A stretch of 52,963 bases of DNA from Acanthaster planci (GCF_001949145.1 NW_019091443.1:126001-178963); one strand, 5' to 3'; positions 25,730 to 51,591 are shown, counted from the first letter of the stretch. Notes: generated from the sequence alone by a model not told the origin. Translations and numbers: made by a program.

Positions 25730-27085
25730 TTCTGCGGTTCTGTTAGTTCTGTGTGGTTTTGCGAACCATGTTCGCCCATAGTTTAAGTGCTGTCCGTGTG
25801 TCAAGTGAAAATGGTCGGATTTTGACAGATTTTGAAGTCAGATATATCATTGACACCCCAACCGTTTGACGTTGGCATTTACGGGAACCAGTAGGTGGTA
25901 GGTATTTTTGTTGAGTCTTTGAAATTTTTTAGAACCGTTGTCACCTTACTATATCATGTACAGGTGTGCAGCGTTAGTATGACAATCCCGTCCAAAATCA
26001 AAAAAGAGGAATACTGTAAGTTTTACTACAGCCGATCCAACTCATTTTGCAAACGACAGTGTTTCTGTGGATGTTGGACAACTTAATTTGCCAACACGAC
26101 ATGTAGCAATTCAATTAATGAGACACCTTGACCGATGGTATAACTCGACCATCTACCAAGTCGTCCATTAAGACAACTTAAGGCCTAACACTGTAACAGT
26201 TCAAGGCTTGTACATGATGGACTTTCTGGCATTCAGCAGAGTCTTTAGATCATGTGTTTGGGGAAATTTGTGTGCCGCAATACACTGCCACTCAACTCAC
26301 TGGGCATGGCATGCTTTGACAAGTTACAGACCCCGTGACGCAGCATGCATAAGACTGGCTTGACCAGTGCAGTGCTTCTGCTACTTCTGCTGGCTACTGT
26401 ACAATCGCCAAAATTCTGGCTGTCCCGTACAGTGGACAGCATGTCTCAAGATTGCAACTTCGAGCTCGACAACAAGAGCACTTGAAGGTGAAATTTCTCT
26501 TTACTTCCCAAATGTGAGAAGCCTACACCTTACCATCATCTGACAGTGCCTGATCATTATTAGAATCTCTGATTCCTCACTTTATCCTACGCCAGGAACA
26601 TTAGACAGTTTAAGATGTTTTAGGCCTGTTTAACATCCTGAACATGTTTAACATGGATCGTTTGGACAGTTTGGAGGTGAATTTGGAGGATTTTGATTCA
26701 GGGTACAAGCTATTTTGAATGAAATGAGCTGACGGGATGGAAAACATATGGAAGGTACTTGGACTCCATCGCCCGACAACGTCCAAAACCAATTGTTAAA
26801 AGAGGCGATTTGTAAAAAATTGTAGTCCAATTTACTCGGACTAAAGGGCCTATTCCTAACCATCAACCATGCTCAGCTGACGTCTTTCGAGCAATGTAAA
26901 ATTGCAAATGACAAGGCAAGGCCTATTTCAAGCTCTCGACTAACCTGAAATCTTCAACTACGGAATTACATAGTTCTAAAAACAATATTTCTAGTAACGA
27001 TAAGTAGCAAAGACGATAATAAATAACTCCATCAAATGTACTACAAAAATGAACAATATTTACCGCAGCAGAGGGAAACACTCAC

Positions 27086-27200
27086 CAACGCGAACATGTA
27101 CAACTGCATCATTTCCCATCAGCCATTGGGCGATGTTATTCACTTCGAAGATTCGATTGGATAAAATGACCACGTGGCATCGTCTAATAGCATTACGTCA
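27086..27200 (-). promoter_or_regulatory. PPM1A: Likely PPM1A promoter and noncoding first exon
   Basis: Read on the minus strand, this stretch has a CRE/ATF-like TGACGTAAT (27192-27200), an E-box CCACGTGG (27170-27177) and two CCAAT boxes (27156-27160, 27125-27129), followed by a splice donor GTTG|GTGAGT at 27086. The first coding exon of PPM1A has a splice acceptor at 22031, so a noncoding exon upstream is required; this is the best candidate I saw. The motif cluster is direct; the link to PPM1A is inferred. Confidence 0.4.
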
Positions 27201-28261
27201 TCTCTATTTTTGGATGTGCAACACAATTTTACTGTTAAGGCTTCCTGGTACTGTGTACAGTGTAGTGGATTATTTGAAATTGAATGAAACCAAGTTTAAT
27301 TTTCTTTCATTTCCACATGTTGTCACTGTCATGCAAAACTACAGGAAAGACTAGAGTTTCTGCGTGGTCTAGGCGGCAGATGACATTTCTAACTCTGATG
27401 CAACTTTCTGATTTTACTTGGCTTTGTTATTTCGTTTCATGGCTGTTTTTATTTGTAGTCCTTAAACCATGCAAGACGCCTAAGGAAAGACCTATGGATT
27501 TTTCATTGTACAGCGCTTTATGATGTCTGTTGCATGGAAAGCTTACTCTTAATAACCTATATTACTATTATCATTGTTATTATTAGTTTGCTCACTTTTT
27601 CCAATCACCGCCTAACGAAGGGGGAGGGGCAGGAAAAAAATGCTGAAATACTTTGGGATACTTTGCCGTCTTAAATTTCTGTATCTGAAATTTAACAATC
27701 AACATTGCGTGAGAAACTGGGGCCCCGATGGGCGCGAAACACCAAGTGAAACAAATTCAGAATAGGTACTTTAGCCAATACTTCATTTACATTGCTTGCG
27801 TCCAGCTTAGCTTTAAAGGTGAGGGTTTAGGGACATTTCTTGTGTCCTCGTTGAGCAGATTCCATTTGGGTATTGTTTTGGGATGCAGAAGAATTTTGGC
27901 AGCAAATATATGCGCATATTTGGAGACCTCATTTTTGTCTGGTTCTATGATTTAAATTTAGTCGGGTTTGGATTGATGGTCATAGGAAATTCCTTGTAGA
28001 TTGTCATAACCCAAGATGTAGCCCTTCAGCAGTCTAGTCAGTATACATCCCATTGTAGGTCAGTGAGAATTTTTGTGATATTTAAATTCCCTGTTCAGTT
28101 CGATTGCCTACTGTGAATCTTGCAGCTGTATTTTGAACTCTATCCTGCTGGGCTTAATCAGATTTATGATCGGATCCCAGATGGATAAGCAAAACTCGAG
28201 TTTCGGTCTGATCAGCGACTTGCAATAAATGTGCTACAACACACTTTTGCAGTATTGTTGT

Positions 28262-28740
28262 TAATATTATCAATATTGTTTCTGTTCGTTACCCAGGGCC
28301 CCATTCACCCGAAAGTGGTCTTCCATGGGGCCCTGCAAACATCGTATAATTATATTGGTAAAACAGATAACAGGAAATAAAAATGATGTAGTTAAACTAG
28401 CTAAGGAAAATTAAAATAAAAGGTGGAAATGAAAGTCACTGTAAAAATGAAACGATGAAAATAGTATAAAAATTTAATTTAATTTAACTTAAATTAGATT
28501 TAGTTAAAAAAAATTAGATTAAATTATGTCAAGAATAGATTACATTACGGAAATAAAAATGAACTAAAAAAGTTAAAATGGGGTAATCTGTGAAACAAAA
28601 ATAAATATAAATAATTTTAAAAAAACAACAAATGAAATGCATTAGATTCATTAGGAAACTCAAATGAAATTTTAAAAACATAATTAAAAACCAAATAAAA
28701 TAATTAAAATTATAGGCTTGCCAAACGTCTTTTAACGATC
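28262..28740 (-). mobile_element. Second LINE 3' end nested in the decayed LINE
   Basis: An AT-rich stretch ends in a perfect hairpin (28294-28335) and an AAC/AAT-rich tail near 28262-28290. It separates RT block from RT block of the surrounding element and points the same way, so it is best read as a 5'-truncated insertion into the older copy. Confidence 0.5.
28294..28335. repeat. Perfect GC-rich hairpin
   Basis: CAGGGCCCCAT and ATGGGGCCCTG form 11-base perfect arms around a 20-base loop containing ACTTTCGGGT on the minus strand. Stem-loops like this sit near the 3' end of CR1/L2-like elements and may be recognised by their reverse transcriptase. Confidence 0.9.
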
Positions 28741-30595
28741 TCTTAATTAAGGTGAAAGTGATGATGCAAACTTATTAGATTGGTCCAAGGTTGCAGTAGA
28801 AGATATTCCTCTGCAACAGACCCAACATCAGTGTTGACCAGCTCAAGTCACTGCTAGGCTCGAAACCAAAGTAGGGACGATGCCTCGCCTCCTCCAGAAT
28901 GGAATCTCCCATTTTATATTTGTGATGATGAAGTTTCTCTTGTGTGTGACTCTAATGGCAAAACACTTCAAGAAAATCCGCCTTGAGCAGAAGTACCCCC
29001 TCATCGGTTGAAAAGAGCCATATTGGTTAGGAGCGTTCGTTTTGCTGGTAGTGACGCAACCGTAAGTCATGCTTTTCATAGTCGTTGGTGAACCAGAAAC
29101 TTGCTAGAAAAATAAGCCCTCTCTTAAGAGCTCTGGGCACGTTACCAGTCTGTCTCCCAGAGCATTGAGATCAGCTTGGAGAATTATGATTCCCACTTTT
29201 GTGATTCAAAATACAAGTCGTCCGCAGAAAGCTTTCCATCAGAAAATTTAGAATGGACCTTTGACGGCAAGTCTTTATGGAGGAAGTAGGCCTTTGCAAG
29301 AAACAATAATGGTCCTATAGGACCGTCCCCTGTGTAATTCCTGAAGTAACTTTAGACCACTCAGAAGCCGCCCTCAAGGAAACTTGCTGATGATGCTTAA
29401 TTAAATTTGTATGAAAATAATCTATCAACTTCACATTATTTCCTCTAACTTTCATGTAGTAAAGCTTCCGGAGAAGACGCTGATGTGGCACGATGAGGCC
29501 TTGCTAAAATAATTCAATATGAAATCCAACTGAACTCTGTCATCCAACTTAAACATTTCGCAAGGTCATTGACAAGGAGTAAGATAACTTCATTTCACAA
29601 GACTGTGACTTTTTCTGAAGCCATGTTAAACATTTGGCAAGATTTGATGTTTGCCAAAGTGGCTAACGATGTGGTGATGGAGTGTGTTCTTGTAGTTTGC
29701 AAGAAATTGATGTAAGTTGGTCTATATTTTGCTGGATTGCTTCTTTTCCCTTTCTTAAACAGTTATGTTTTGTTTGCATCAAGCCAAGTGGTTGGTAAAC
29801 TCTTGAGTCAAGGGACTTCGGGGAAATTTTATACGCACTGGTGCCAAAGAAGAAGCATATTCATGTAGAACCTTTGCTGGGATGGCATCTGGACCCAGAG
29901 CTTTGGGATTTAAACCTTCCAGCAGCTTCTCCACTCCTTGTGTCATTATCTCTGACATATCACGAATGCAACCAGAACTCCTCATGTCAGGAAAAATTTG
30001 TGGGTTCTCAGTGAACACTGAACAAAACTTTTTGTTCAGTGCATTGGCAGGTCAACTCACTTTGGTAACACTTGAACATTGTGTTGATATTACTTTCTTA
30101 ACTTTTCTATCCCTTTCTGTGATGCACCTTAAAGCGGTCCCACTCAGCTAAGGACTCCTTTTCACTTTAACGTAGGCCTGTATTCATTTCTTCTTCCAGA
30201 TGCTGCGATTGATTGAGTTTTTGTTTGTCGATAATTCTTTGTTGTTTCAGGACGTGACAGTTGGCTAGTGAGCGGAGTTGTTCACAAATATTTCCATTGA
30301 AAAAATGTCGGGTTCATAATTTGAACAGACCCCACCCCTACAACATCAAAAGCGCCATAATTTGTCAGTATAAGCATGGACAACTTTAACGTTTTGAGGG
30401 CGCTCAATGTACTTAAAGGGAATGGCAATATGTTTCAAAAAGAAGCAAGAAATGACATAAAATTTGTAACATTCGTGTCACGGGGCCCTGTAATGTAGGT
30501 TTACGTTAGCAATAATACCAGCTGCTTAGCCAGAATTCTGAGCACGGGGGGCGAGCCTAGGGCTGCACGCTAAAGTGTGCGCTTGTACATGGTGC

Positions 30596-30674
30596 CTTGT
30601 GGGGTACTGGGACAATGGAAGGTACACCCACAAGGCCAGTTTTGATCCTTGTGGGTACGGTGGTACCCCACAAG
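30596..30674. repeat. Nested hairpin
   Basis: Outer arms CTTGTGGGGTAC and GTACCCCACAAG match perfectly over 12 bases, and inner arms GTACACCCACAAGG and CCTTGTGGGTAC pair as well, leaving a loop of roughly ten bases. Not part of a recognised gene. Confidence 0.85.
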
Positions 30675-31559
30675 AATTTTACGAAATAGATATTTCAAAT
30701 TTACTCGAAAAGGAGGAATTTTCAAGTGCCATTGATTTGTTGCAAATTGAAGTGTTTTATATAAGGGACATACGGTCGAATTTTCAACCCAGGACGGGAA
30801 ACTGAATTTGGTTGAAATGGTAGTGATTTGAATTTTTTTCCGTGTTGTGTGGGAGTTTTGTACACGAGAACAAAGGAAATAACCCACAAGTATATATATT
30901 TAAGGGTGTGTGTGTGGGGGTGGCTGACTGGATGTTGGACATATACATGTACATAATCGTGATCACATGAGGATATGTATGTGTACCGTTTCCAAAATGC
31001 AAGTGGGGGGGGCGACGAGTTTTCAAGGGGGGTGTGCGCCCCCCCACGGCCCCCCTTCAACCACACTGCTGCATAGTAAACTCTAAAACTAACATGAATT
31101 GTTGTGAATTTTTTTTCGCTTTGGAAATTAGTACATCAACATCGTACTAAAAAACTAACCGAAGTAAGCGACCAAATTGCAAATCTTACCCAAAAGAGAC
31201 TATGAATGGGTAAGACAGACGAATTCAACAAATCAACAATTTCAACAATTTCAATTCACCACGTTAACTTGGGATCCCAGCTTAATGACAGATGTTCTCC
31301 TCGGTAGGTCTTTTTCTGCCCGCGCGAGTCGGTCAAAGATCAAGGTAACTCAAATGTATCAACCTTAGTTTATTCACACGAGTTCAAATATGTACACCAG
31401 CCTCTACAACAGCATTTTCATAGCAATTCAGCCACCACCTCAGTAACAAAAAATGGCTTCACATATTTATCATTTTTGGCAGTCGAAAATGTGTGCTATA
31501 ATGTGCTAGTGTCCTAATAAGTTAGCTAGATCCGGACTTGGACACAAAGTTCCCGTGGC
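30675..31559. other. Spacer, no gene seen
   Basis: Between the nested hairpin and the CpG-rich patch I see no exon. It holds a G-run-rich stretch (31002-31060) and nothing else recognised. Confidence 0.5.
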
Positions 31560-31901
31560 AGCCATTGTTTAGGTTAAACAACTTTTTCATTATTTGTTGA
31601 AGTGAAAATGAAACTGGAGCAGACGGACACGATCGGCGACGGGCTTCTTGATAATGCTCGCCGTGCTCAGTGCACGTGCGCAGGCCTAATGAACCGGTAC
31701 AATTACATGTACATATATTATGAAGTCATTGATGGATGCAAGGAGATTGCACACAGTGGAGGGACAGCGCACTGCTGTTACTGACACAGTGGTTGCCATA
31801 TGCTACCCTCCTCCTGCAAGTGCCTCCATTACGCATCTTCATCGTTTGTGAACACATCTTTGTTATTTTCTCACGAATACAGTCCGGCATCAAGCGATTA
31901 G
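31560..31901 (+). promoter_or_regulatory. CpG-rich patch, candidate 5' noncoding exon of the MCFD2-like gene
   Basis: 31620-31685 is unusually dense in CpG (CGATCGGCGACGGG, CGCCG, CACGTGCGC), and a good donor, TTAG|GTGAGT, follows at 31902. The MCFD2-like ATG exon has a splice acceptor, so an upstream exon must exist. An alternative candidate ends at 33196. Confidence 0.25.
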
Positions 31902-32793
31902 GTGAGTGCAATCTTAAATAATTATGACACTGAATTTAAACCTAGTAAATGTATTTATAGAGGTATGTCATCAGTTGATAAACAATTGAGTGGATGTAGG
32001 CCTACATTAATTCTTTGTTCAATCGATTTATTTCGGTCATAATTTATTCAACGTTATGAGTGTTTAATGTTGCCAGACATTTTGTCGTTCGATGCACGTG
32101 TTTTTCGCAATATATATTTGTAAAAATTACATTCCTCTAGCTAATGTCGCTCATAATTCCTTTTTCTGTATACTTGGGTATTTTATTCATTACTATGCGT
32201 GTTCTTCTCGTGCATATTAATCTCCAGGTATTCATCTCCATTTTTTCAAATTTTGTAAGTATTAATGATTTGGTCGTATAATACAACTTTCATGATTTCG
32301 TTCTGACCCTAAATGGTAATTATTGAAATACTCTTGGAAACGTAGTTACGTTTTGTTGATTTTATGCATTTCTTTGTTCGGCTATTATACAGGCTTTTAA
32401 ATTGTTACCGTCATGTTACACCACTTGATAATCACATTGTATGTGACATCTGATACCACTGTAGCTATAATTTATTAACTGCAAACAAACCTCCACGCTT
32501 GCAAGCTGCCTTCTCCCATTGTGCTGTTGAGTAGTGTTCGTAGCTGATCATACTCCGTGATGTAGAGAATCGCTGATTCACCGATATTTCATCACTAACC
32601 ATGCACCATATGCTAAGTTTTTTTAATAAAACATACACAAATTTGGACAAGTTTCATGATCGCATGATTTAGAGTGTGTGAAGTGTGAGGTCTCAATATG
32701 AATTCACTAATATTACTCGACACACTGCAGAGACTCGGCTCGAATCCCACGGGAAATAACTCAAAATGACTCATTCACTGCAATTAAATATGA

Positions 32794-32821
32794 TTCGACT
32801 CGAGTCCTTCCTCGAGTCGAA
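32794..32821. repeat. Perfect short hairpin
   Basis: TTCGACTCGAG and CTCGAGTCGAA are perfect 11-base arms around the loop TCCTTC. Confidence 0.9.
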
Positions 32822-33106
32822 GGCTCCAAGTCTCAAAAACTGCTGGAACTTGCGGTACAAAATCACTAAAGTGTGCGAAGTCTGGGTCATCGTGGAGTTA
32901 TTGTCGAGTTACAGAGTACTGTGACCAGTCACAGCACCGACTGAAAGTAAAGCTAATTACAATTCACAAGTTTCCTATCCTACTCCTACCCTATCGCTAT
33001 CAGACGGGGACATATCCTGCATTTCAGTTCAAATTTATGTGCAGACTGGGTAACAGAAACGGGGTTTTCCCACAAATTCTGCTATGAGCGATGTACATGA
33101 CTTGTG

Positions 33107-33196
33107 AAAACATTTTCAATTTCCTGTATCCCTTTTCGTTCGAGAGGTTTGTGGCACCTAAACATAGGCCTAATCTAAATCTTTTCCGAATGCAAG
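33107..33196 (+). other. Alternative 5' noncoding exon for the MCFD2-like gene
   Basis: A strong donor, GCAAG|GTAAGT, sits at 33197, only 150 bases before the acceptor of the first coding exon. The left boundary is a guess. It competes with the candidate ending at 31901; both could be used. Confidence 0.25.
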
Positions 33197-33250
33197 GTAA
33201 GTTTTCGGTTAATTTTTCTTTGTATTTTCTCTTTCGTTTGCTTTCAAGAA

Positions 33251-33260
33251 GGGGGGGGGG
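33251..33260. repeat. G10 homopolymer
   Basis: Ten G in a row just upstream of the first MCFD2-like coding exon. A likely site of sequencing or length error. Confidence 0.9.
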
Positions 33261-33349
33261 TGGTCAGTTGGGCTTTGGTGCGTTTTCTCTTCGTCCTCTG
33301 ACCCGCATTCAGGACCTATGGTAAATACTCTGTTATATTTCTGTACAGC

Positions 33350-33504
33350 ATGAGGCCCATTGGCATTCAGTACATGTTCTGTGGCCGTGACTTCGTTCTT
33401 CTTGTGGCTTTCACGTTGCTCCTAACGTCCGCTATAACTACCTCCTCGCAAGCTCAAGAAAAGAAATCCAAATTCCACGATCCAGAAATGGTCCGAAATA
33501 AAGA
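33350..33504 (+). CDS. MCFD2: MCFD2-like exon 1 (start codon, signal peptide)
   Basis: The exon begins at 33349 after TGTACAG, one base before the ATG, and ends before gtaagt. It encodes 51 codons plus two bases, including the signal peptide and KKSKFHDPEMVRNK. Confidence 0.82.
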
Positions 33505-36184
33505 GTAAGTACCCTGTCTCCTTACTAATGGAGAAGAGAATGAGGTTTAGATCTCAAGGAACAGTTTTGAAATATGTTGATAGAAAAAAATGTTGAAATT
33601 TGCTTCATCAAAAAACAGTAATAATCTTAGGGAATTGAAAGATTTACCGACGAATATTAATTATTCAATGGCTTATCCTATGAAAAGAGACGCGATGGAT
33701 TCTGCCCCTATTGTAAAAATTAATTCCCAGTACAAGAGTAAAGTCCAGAAGTTCAAGGCTGCATGCGTGCCAACCCGCGTGCATTGATCATGTCAGTGGA
33801 AAACTATGTTTTTGACTGCATGATCTGTTAAATAAAAAAACGGGCACGGCAATGAAAGTCCGATTTTCACAAACTTGCAAGTTTTCAAATGGCCTTAAGA
33901 ATCTACTACAACAATGCATGAAGGCTCAACGTCTTGTCTTGGGTGGAATCCGGCTCTTTCAGGGCTAACAATCATTATGATTAACACCCATTTTACTTTC
34001 CCCTCAAAGACAATGCTACAGTTTGTAATGAACTTGTAGCTATGCATCCAGCGAGCGCTCTGACAATTTACATAGAACTGCCGCCAAAATGGCCAGGTGG
34101 AACGGTGATGAAGGCAGGGTGTTTCGAAATAAAAACTTTTTGTTGACCGTGCAGGGAAAGGGGCTGATTTGCGGTTGGCTGTGTGGATTTGGAATGACCA
34201 TTTTACTCAAATGAAGCGCTTTACCCGACTGGCATGTAAGTTATTAAAGTACGCGTCCGATATCCCAGTGTGATGCATGAGTCCAGCACCCAACTTTCCG
34301 AACTTTTCCACGGTGGAGTAATTTTAGGAGTTTGGTTGTATCCCCCTCCCGCTACGTATTTCACAACACTGCCCACTACTATTCTCAATCATTACTTTCG
34401 AGTTTGGTGCAACTGTAAGGAAAAAAAAGCAAAAGAAATCACTCTTAATATGTTTCTGTAGCAAAATGGAACTTCGGAGTGAATGATTTGGCAAAGCCAG
34501 ATGCAAAGACAAAGAAAAAATGGAGAAACGGTTTGGCTTTTGTGTGTTTAAATTTGACCTTGAATTCCGTAACAATAAAATATTGTAACATTTTGGGCTT
34601 CCAGTAACTAAAAGATGATGTTTTCCCACATATGGCTTAAGGTAAATATTGCATTTGGCTTTTGTTACAAAGAAATAAAAGTAACACATCTGAATGATTA
34701 GGCCTATAACCCTCTAAAAATGGTGTAAAAAATGTTAAGGTCATGAAAATCCCGAAAAATAACACACCTGCGTGCGGCATAAAAAACAAAATAACAAACA
34801 AACCCCAATCCTCAAACAGAATACAAAACAAAACACATAAAACAAAAACCTACACACCAACAAACAAATAAAAGCACAACATCCGTCCGTGTATTTATAT
34901 CTATATCTAGATTTGCTTTGTATTTTTAGGTCTACTTCTTGCTAATTTCGCCATTTTTTTCATCATCTTCAATTATCCAACAGGCATGTCCAAGAGCACC
35001 TTGAAGAGCTGACAGGAGGGCAAAAAAGAGAGGAGGATATGACTGATGAGGAACTGGAATTCCATTATTTTAAGTACGATGATTAACGAAAAAATTCTTG
35101 CAATGAAATATAACAAAAATAACAAAATGAAACTTATTAAAATTAAAATAACCAGAACTCCATTGACCCACATGACAAATACAATTGTACATGAAATGTG
35201 ATCTTTAGTCTCTCTTTTACTTCCCCGATTAAGATTACATGATTTCGACAACAACACAAAATTAGACGGGCTGGAGATCCTTGCTGCAATCAATCACGTG
35301 ATGGGTGATGATAAGCCCAGTCTAAATATGACTCCTGAACAAGCAAGAGAGATCAGACTTCTAGAACACATGGGTAATGGACTTAAGTTTAATAACTGTG
35401 TGCATAACTAGGGTCAAACAGGGGTACACTGTTCACTCTTTTGAATTTTGGAGTTTAATGCTTCCAGATGACCTGTCAAATATCTTTGCACCAGGATTTG
35501 GCAACTTTCTCCTCAAATCTCAGTGGTCATCTAGATTATTGCTACCTCATTTCATCCTTCGAAACTAAGGGTGGGATGTTCACATGTTTAAACAAAAAAG
35601 TTCCAAATTCATTTACAGATTTTCCCAAATAATTCAAATCAAACCGCCCCTTTTAGAACTTTGACATTTCGACCGACACATCTGGCGTTCATTTTTGTTG
35701 TAAACAATTCTTGTAAAATGTAATCTGCATATCAAAGGAATACCATGAATTCATTGCCGGAACTTTGTGTCAACTATTTACATTGGATGAAATATATAAT
35801 TCTGCATAAGGAAAACACCGTGAAAGGCGGCGGCAGTCTCTGTAAAGTGTTGAAATGGTTAAACGTTATGGGAAAGTTTTCTAAACATTTTTCAAATGAA
35901 ATGTAAATTCCGACCTTTACTGGAAACAGGGTTTGAGTGGCTATGGTCAAATTCAGCATCATTCAAAGTGGCAAGCTACAATCGCATGTAAACAATCATG
36001 CCAGTGACAAGGATCAATAGTGAGTTTGCCAAATTTTTCTGATTTCTGTTTGACAGAAATGATTGACCAAGTGCTAGCAGAAGATGATTTCAACAATGAC
36101 GGTTACCTGACCTACTTAGAGTTTGTCTTGGCCAGAAGGAGATCAGAGAAAGAAGCCGAGAAGTACAAGCAAACCAAGGAATAA
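33350..36184 (+). CDS. MCFD2: MCFD2-like secreted EF-hand protein
   Basis: Four coding exons (33350-33504, 34984-35073, 35234-35373, 36057-36184) join in frame to give 170 residues. MCFD2 is the luminal partner of the lectin LMAN1 and exports selected glycoproteins, such as coagulation factors in vertebrates, from the ER to the Golgi. The first 35 or so residues hold a hydrophobic signal peptide (FVLLVAFTLLLTSAI). VQEHLEELTGG and ELEFHYFKLHD match the QEHIMEHLEG and ELQLHYFKMHD of human MCFD2. EF-hand 1 is D85-E96 (DFDNNTKLDGLE) and EF-hand 2 is D139-E150 (DFNNDGYLTYLE); all acidic ligand positions are filled. Human MCFD2 has 146 residues; the extra length is in the signal region and a charged tail (RRRSEKEAEKYKQTKE). 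The related CGREF1 family is a less likely alternative. Confidence 0.88.
34984..35073 (+). CDS. MCFD2: MCFD2-like exon 2
   Basis: The acceptor is ccaacag and the donor is gtacga. It encodes HVQEHLEELTGG through DEELEFHYF. Confidence 0.9.
35234..35373 (+). CDS. MCFD2: MCFD2-like exon 3 (EF-hand 1)
   Basis: The acceptor is cgattaag and the donor is gtaatg. It encodes LHDFDNNTKLDGLEILAAIN then HVMGDDKPS and ends at LLEHM. Confidence 0.9.
36057..36184 (+). CDS. MCFD2: MCFD2-like exon 4 (EF-hand 2 and stop)
   Basis: The acceptor is tttgacag. It encodes MIDQVLAEDDFNNDGYLTYL then a charged tail, ending in TAA at 36182-36184. An AATAAA overlaps the stop codon (36180-36185) but is too early to be the likely 3' signal. 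Confidence 0.9.
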
Positions 36185-37807
36185 ATTTTGTCTTTTCCAT
36201 TATTTTTTGTTGATTGAAGTTTATTACGCATACATCTGATTCTTATTTTCTGATAGCAATTTTTCACTTTGTGAACCATTAAAACCATTAAAATTTGTCC
36301 TGTGCTGAGAAGTGAAGCTGCTTTTTCCTTACGAGAAGTAATATGCAGTAGCAAGATACTACAGGTCAAATGTTGACAGGACATACCAAAGAATACAGAA
36401 AGAACTGAAACTGTAAAGTGCCTGCCTTAAATCTAACAGAGCTGGGGGTAGGGGAATCCCCTTCCCCATCAGAACTCTGATGTTCCAAGCCTGCTTTATT
36501 TTACACTTGGTATGCATGTAAAGACACTCCTTATCAGTACAGATGTAAAATTTCAACTCAATGGGACATACGTTTGTTACAGTCATTTGAAGTTGAAGGC
36601 ACTGGCATGCCAGCCCACTTGCATCCAGCATGACAGTGGAAAGTATACATTTTTGGCTGACCCTTCTTGAAAATATGGTCTGTGTGTGTAAGAACAGCAA
36701 GTTCGATTTTCACAGCTGTGGCGTCAAAATAACTGAACAAACTCTTCAAAGCTCAGCTTGTGAAAAAAAAACACTGCTGCAAAATCAGAAACAATGTTTA
36801 GGGGGCAGATTCTGTCCTCCCCAAGCTCTTTTAAGGTTACATTTTAAGTGTTGTCACAGCAACCATACTTAGTTTTCGGGAAACATGAGACATCATAATT
36901 GCTGAAGATTTTAAAATTTCATCAAAAGAATGCATTGCTTTTTTAGCCATTCAGAGGAATGGGCATATGTATAATTGTATCTTTGTGTAATTTGTGTCTT
37001 GGAATCTCCTCTCATTTTCTCATCAAATACAACAACTTTCTCAGTTTCCTCGTCAAGCGCATAATTTTCCCCCCTTTTGTCCTTCTGGATTTGTGTCATC
37101 CAGAAAATAAAGAAAAGAGCAAAAACAATTTATCTCACACAACTGACATGTTGTCTTTTGCCAAAACCTTTTAAAAAGGTGAAAATTAAAACTACAAAGC
37201 CCACAATGTTTCCTCATAATTTACATGCTGACTTAACAAAAGCACCAAAAATGCAACAAATGAAGGAAGAATGAATGACAAAATGAACGAGTGAAAATTT
37301 TGCTTTTGGCAAGGTCAATGTTCATTTCATTCTTTGGCTGAAACTGAATAACACAGCATGTGACTAATAAACATTGTCAATAATTGAAATGCTAATGTTA
37401 TCGTTTTTATATTTGACACCAGCAAGAGGATGATAGGGCCAAGCATAACTACTAGGGTCAAGCATAACTAAAAGCAAGCTAAAAGCGGTTAGTGGTGTCA
37501 CACACTTCTAATTTAAACAGATCAGTCATGCATCATTGTATCAATTATACCACATGAAAGGAGACCTTATGCACTTTTAAATGAAGTAGACACTTGTGGA
37601 AAAATTTTCTTAGTAACTGAGTAATTCTCTTTTATCACACTGAACTGTTAAAAGTATGCTTATGAAATCCATTCAATTGTAAAGAGAGAAAATTCCACAG
37701 GTGATGACAGTTAAATTCTTTAAAAGAGAATTGTGACTTCGATTTTCCTTGACACCATGTAAAATGAGTTAAGATTTATAGCTAGAACTTGCTGTCTGTG
37801 TGCGTAT
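36185..37807. other. Spacer between convergent MCFD2-like gene and RIOX1
   Basis: It should hold the 3' UTRs of both genes. I see no exon. AATAAA-type signals occur on both strands (for example minus strand at 36495-36500 and plus strand near 37105), so the transcripts may overlap, but the ends cannot be fixed from sequence. Confidence 0.45.

Positions 37808-51591
<13,784 letters not shown>

Larger units (their letters stand above)
22032..27085 (-). other. Probable 5' intron of PPM1A
   Basis: Apart from the LINE fragments, tandem repeats and inverted-repeat elements listed separately, I see no exon here. The stretch 25730-27050 holds no recognised feature. Confidence 0.35.
27740..30020 (-). 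pseudogene. Decayed LINE (CR1/L2-like) reverse transcriptase
   Basis: On the minus strand, 30018-29779 gives GVEKLLEGLNPKALGPDAIP and AKVLHEYASSLAP, the start of a non-LTR reverse transcriptase. About 29700-29600 gives LANYKNTLHHHIVSHF and ILPN...HGFRKSHS, the next RT block. After an interruption at 28262-28740, 28225-28165 gives CKSLIRPKLEFCLSIWDP, the end of the RT region, and about 27880 gives KTIPKWNLL, near the carboxy terminus. Many stops and frameshifts interrupt it. The order of blocks is that of a single element. Confidence 0.7.

Noticed and set aside
25895-26086. A 63-codon frame ending in a cysteine-rich stretch (KRQCFCGCW)
   Set aside because: Too short, no flanking splice sites or relatives recognised; likely chance.
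31602-31784. A 60-codon frame from an ATG in the CpG-rich patch
   Set aside because: It has no homology I know and ends before the donor; the patch is better read as a promoter or noncoding exon.
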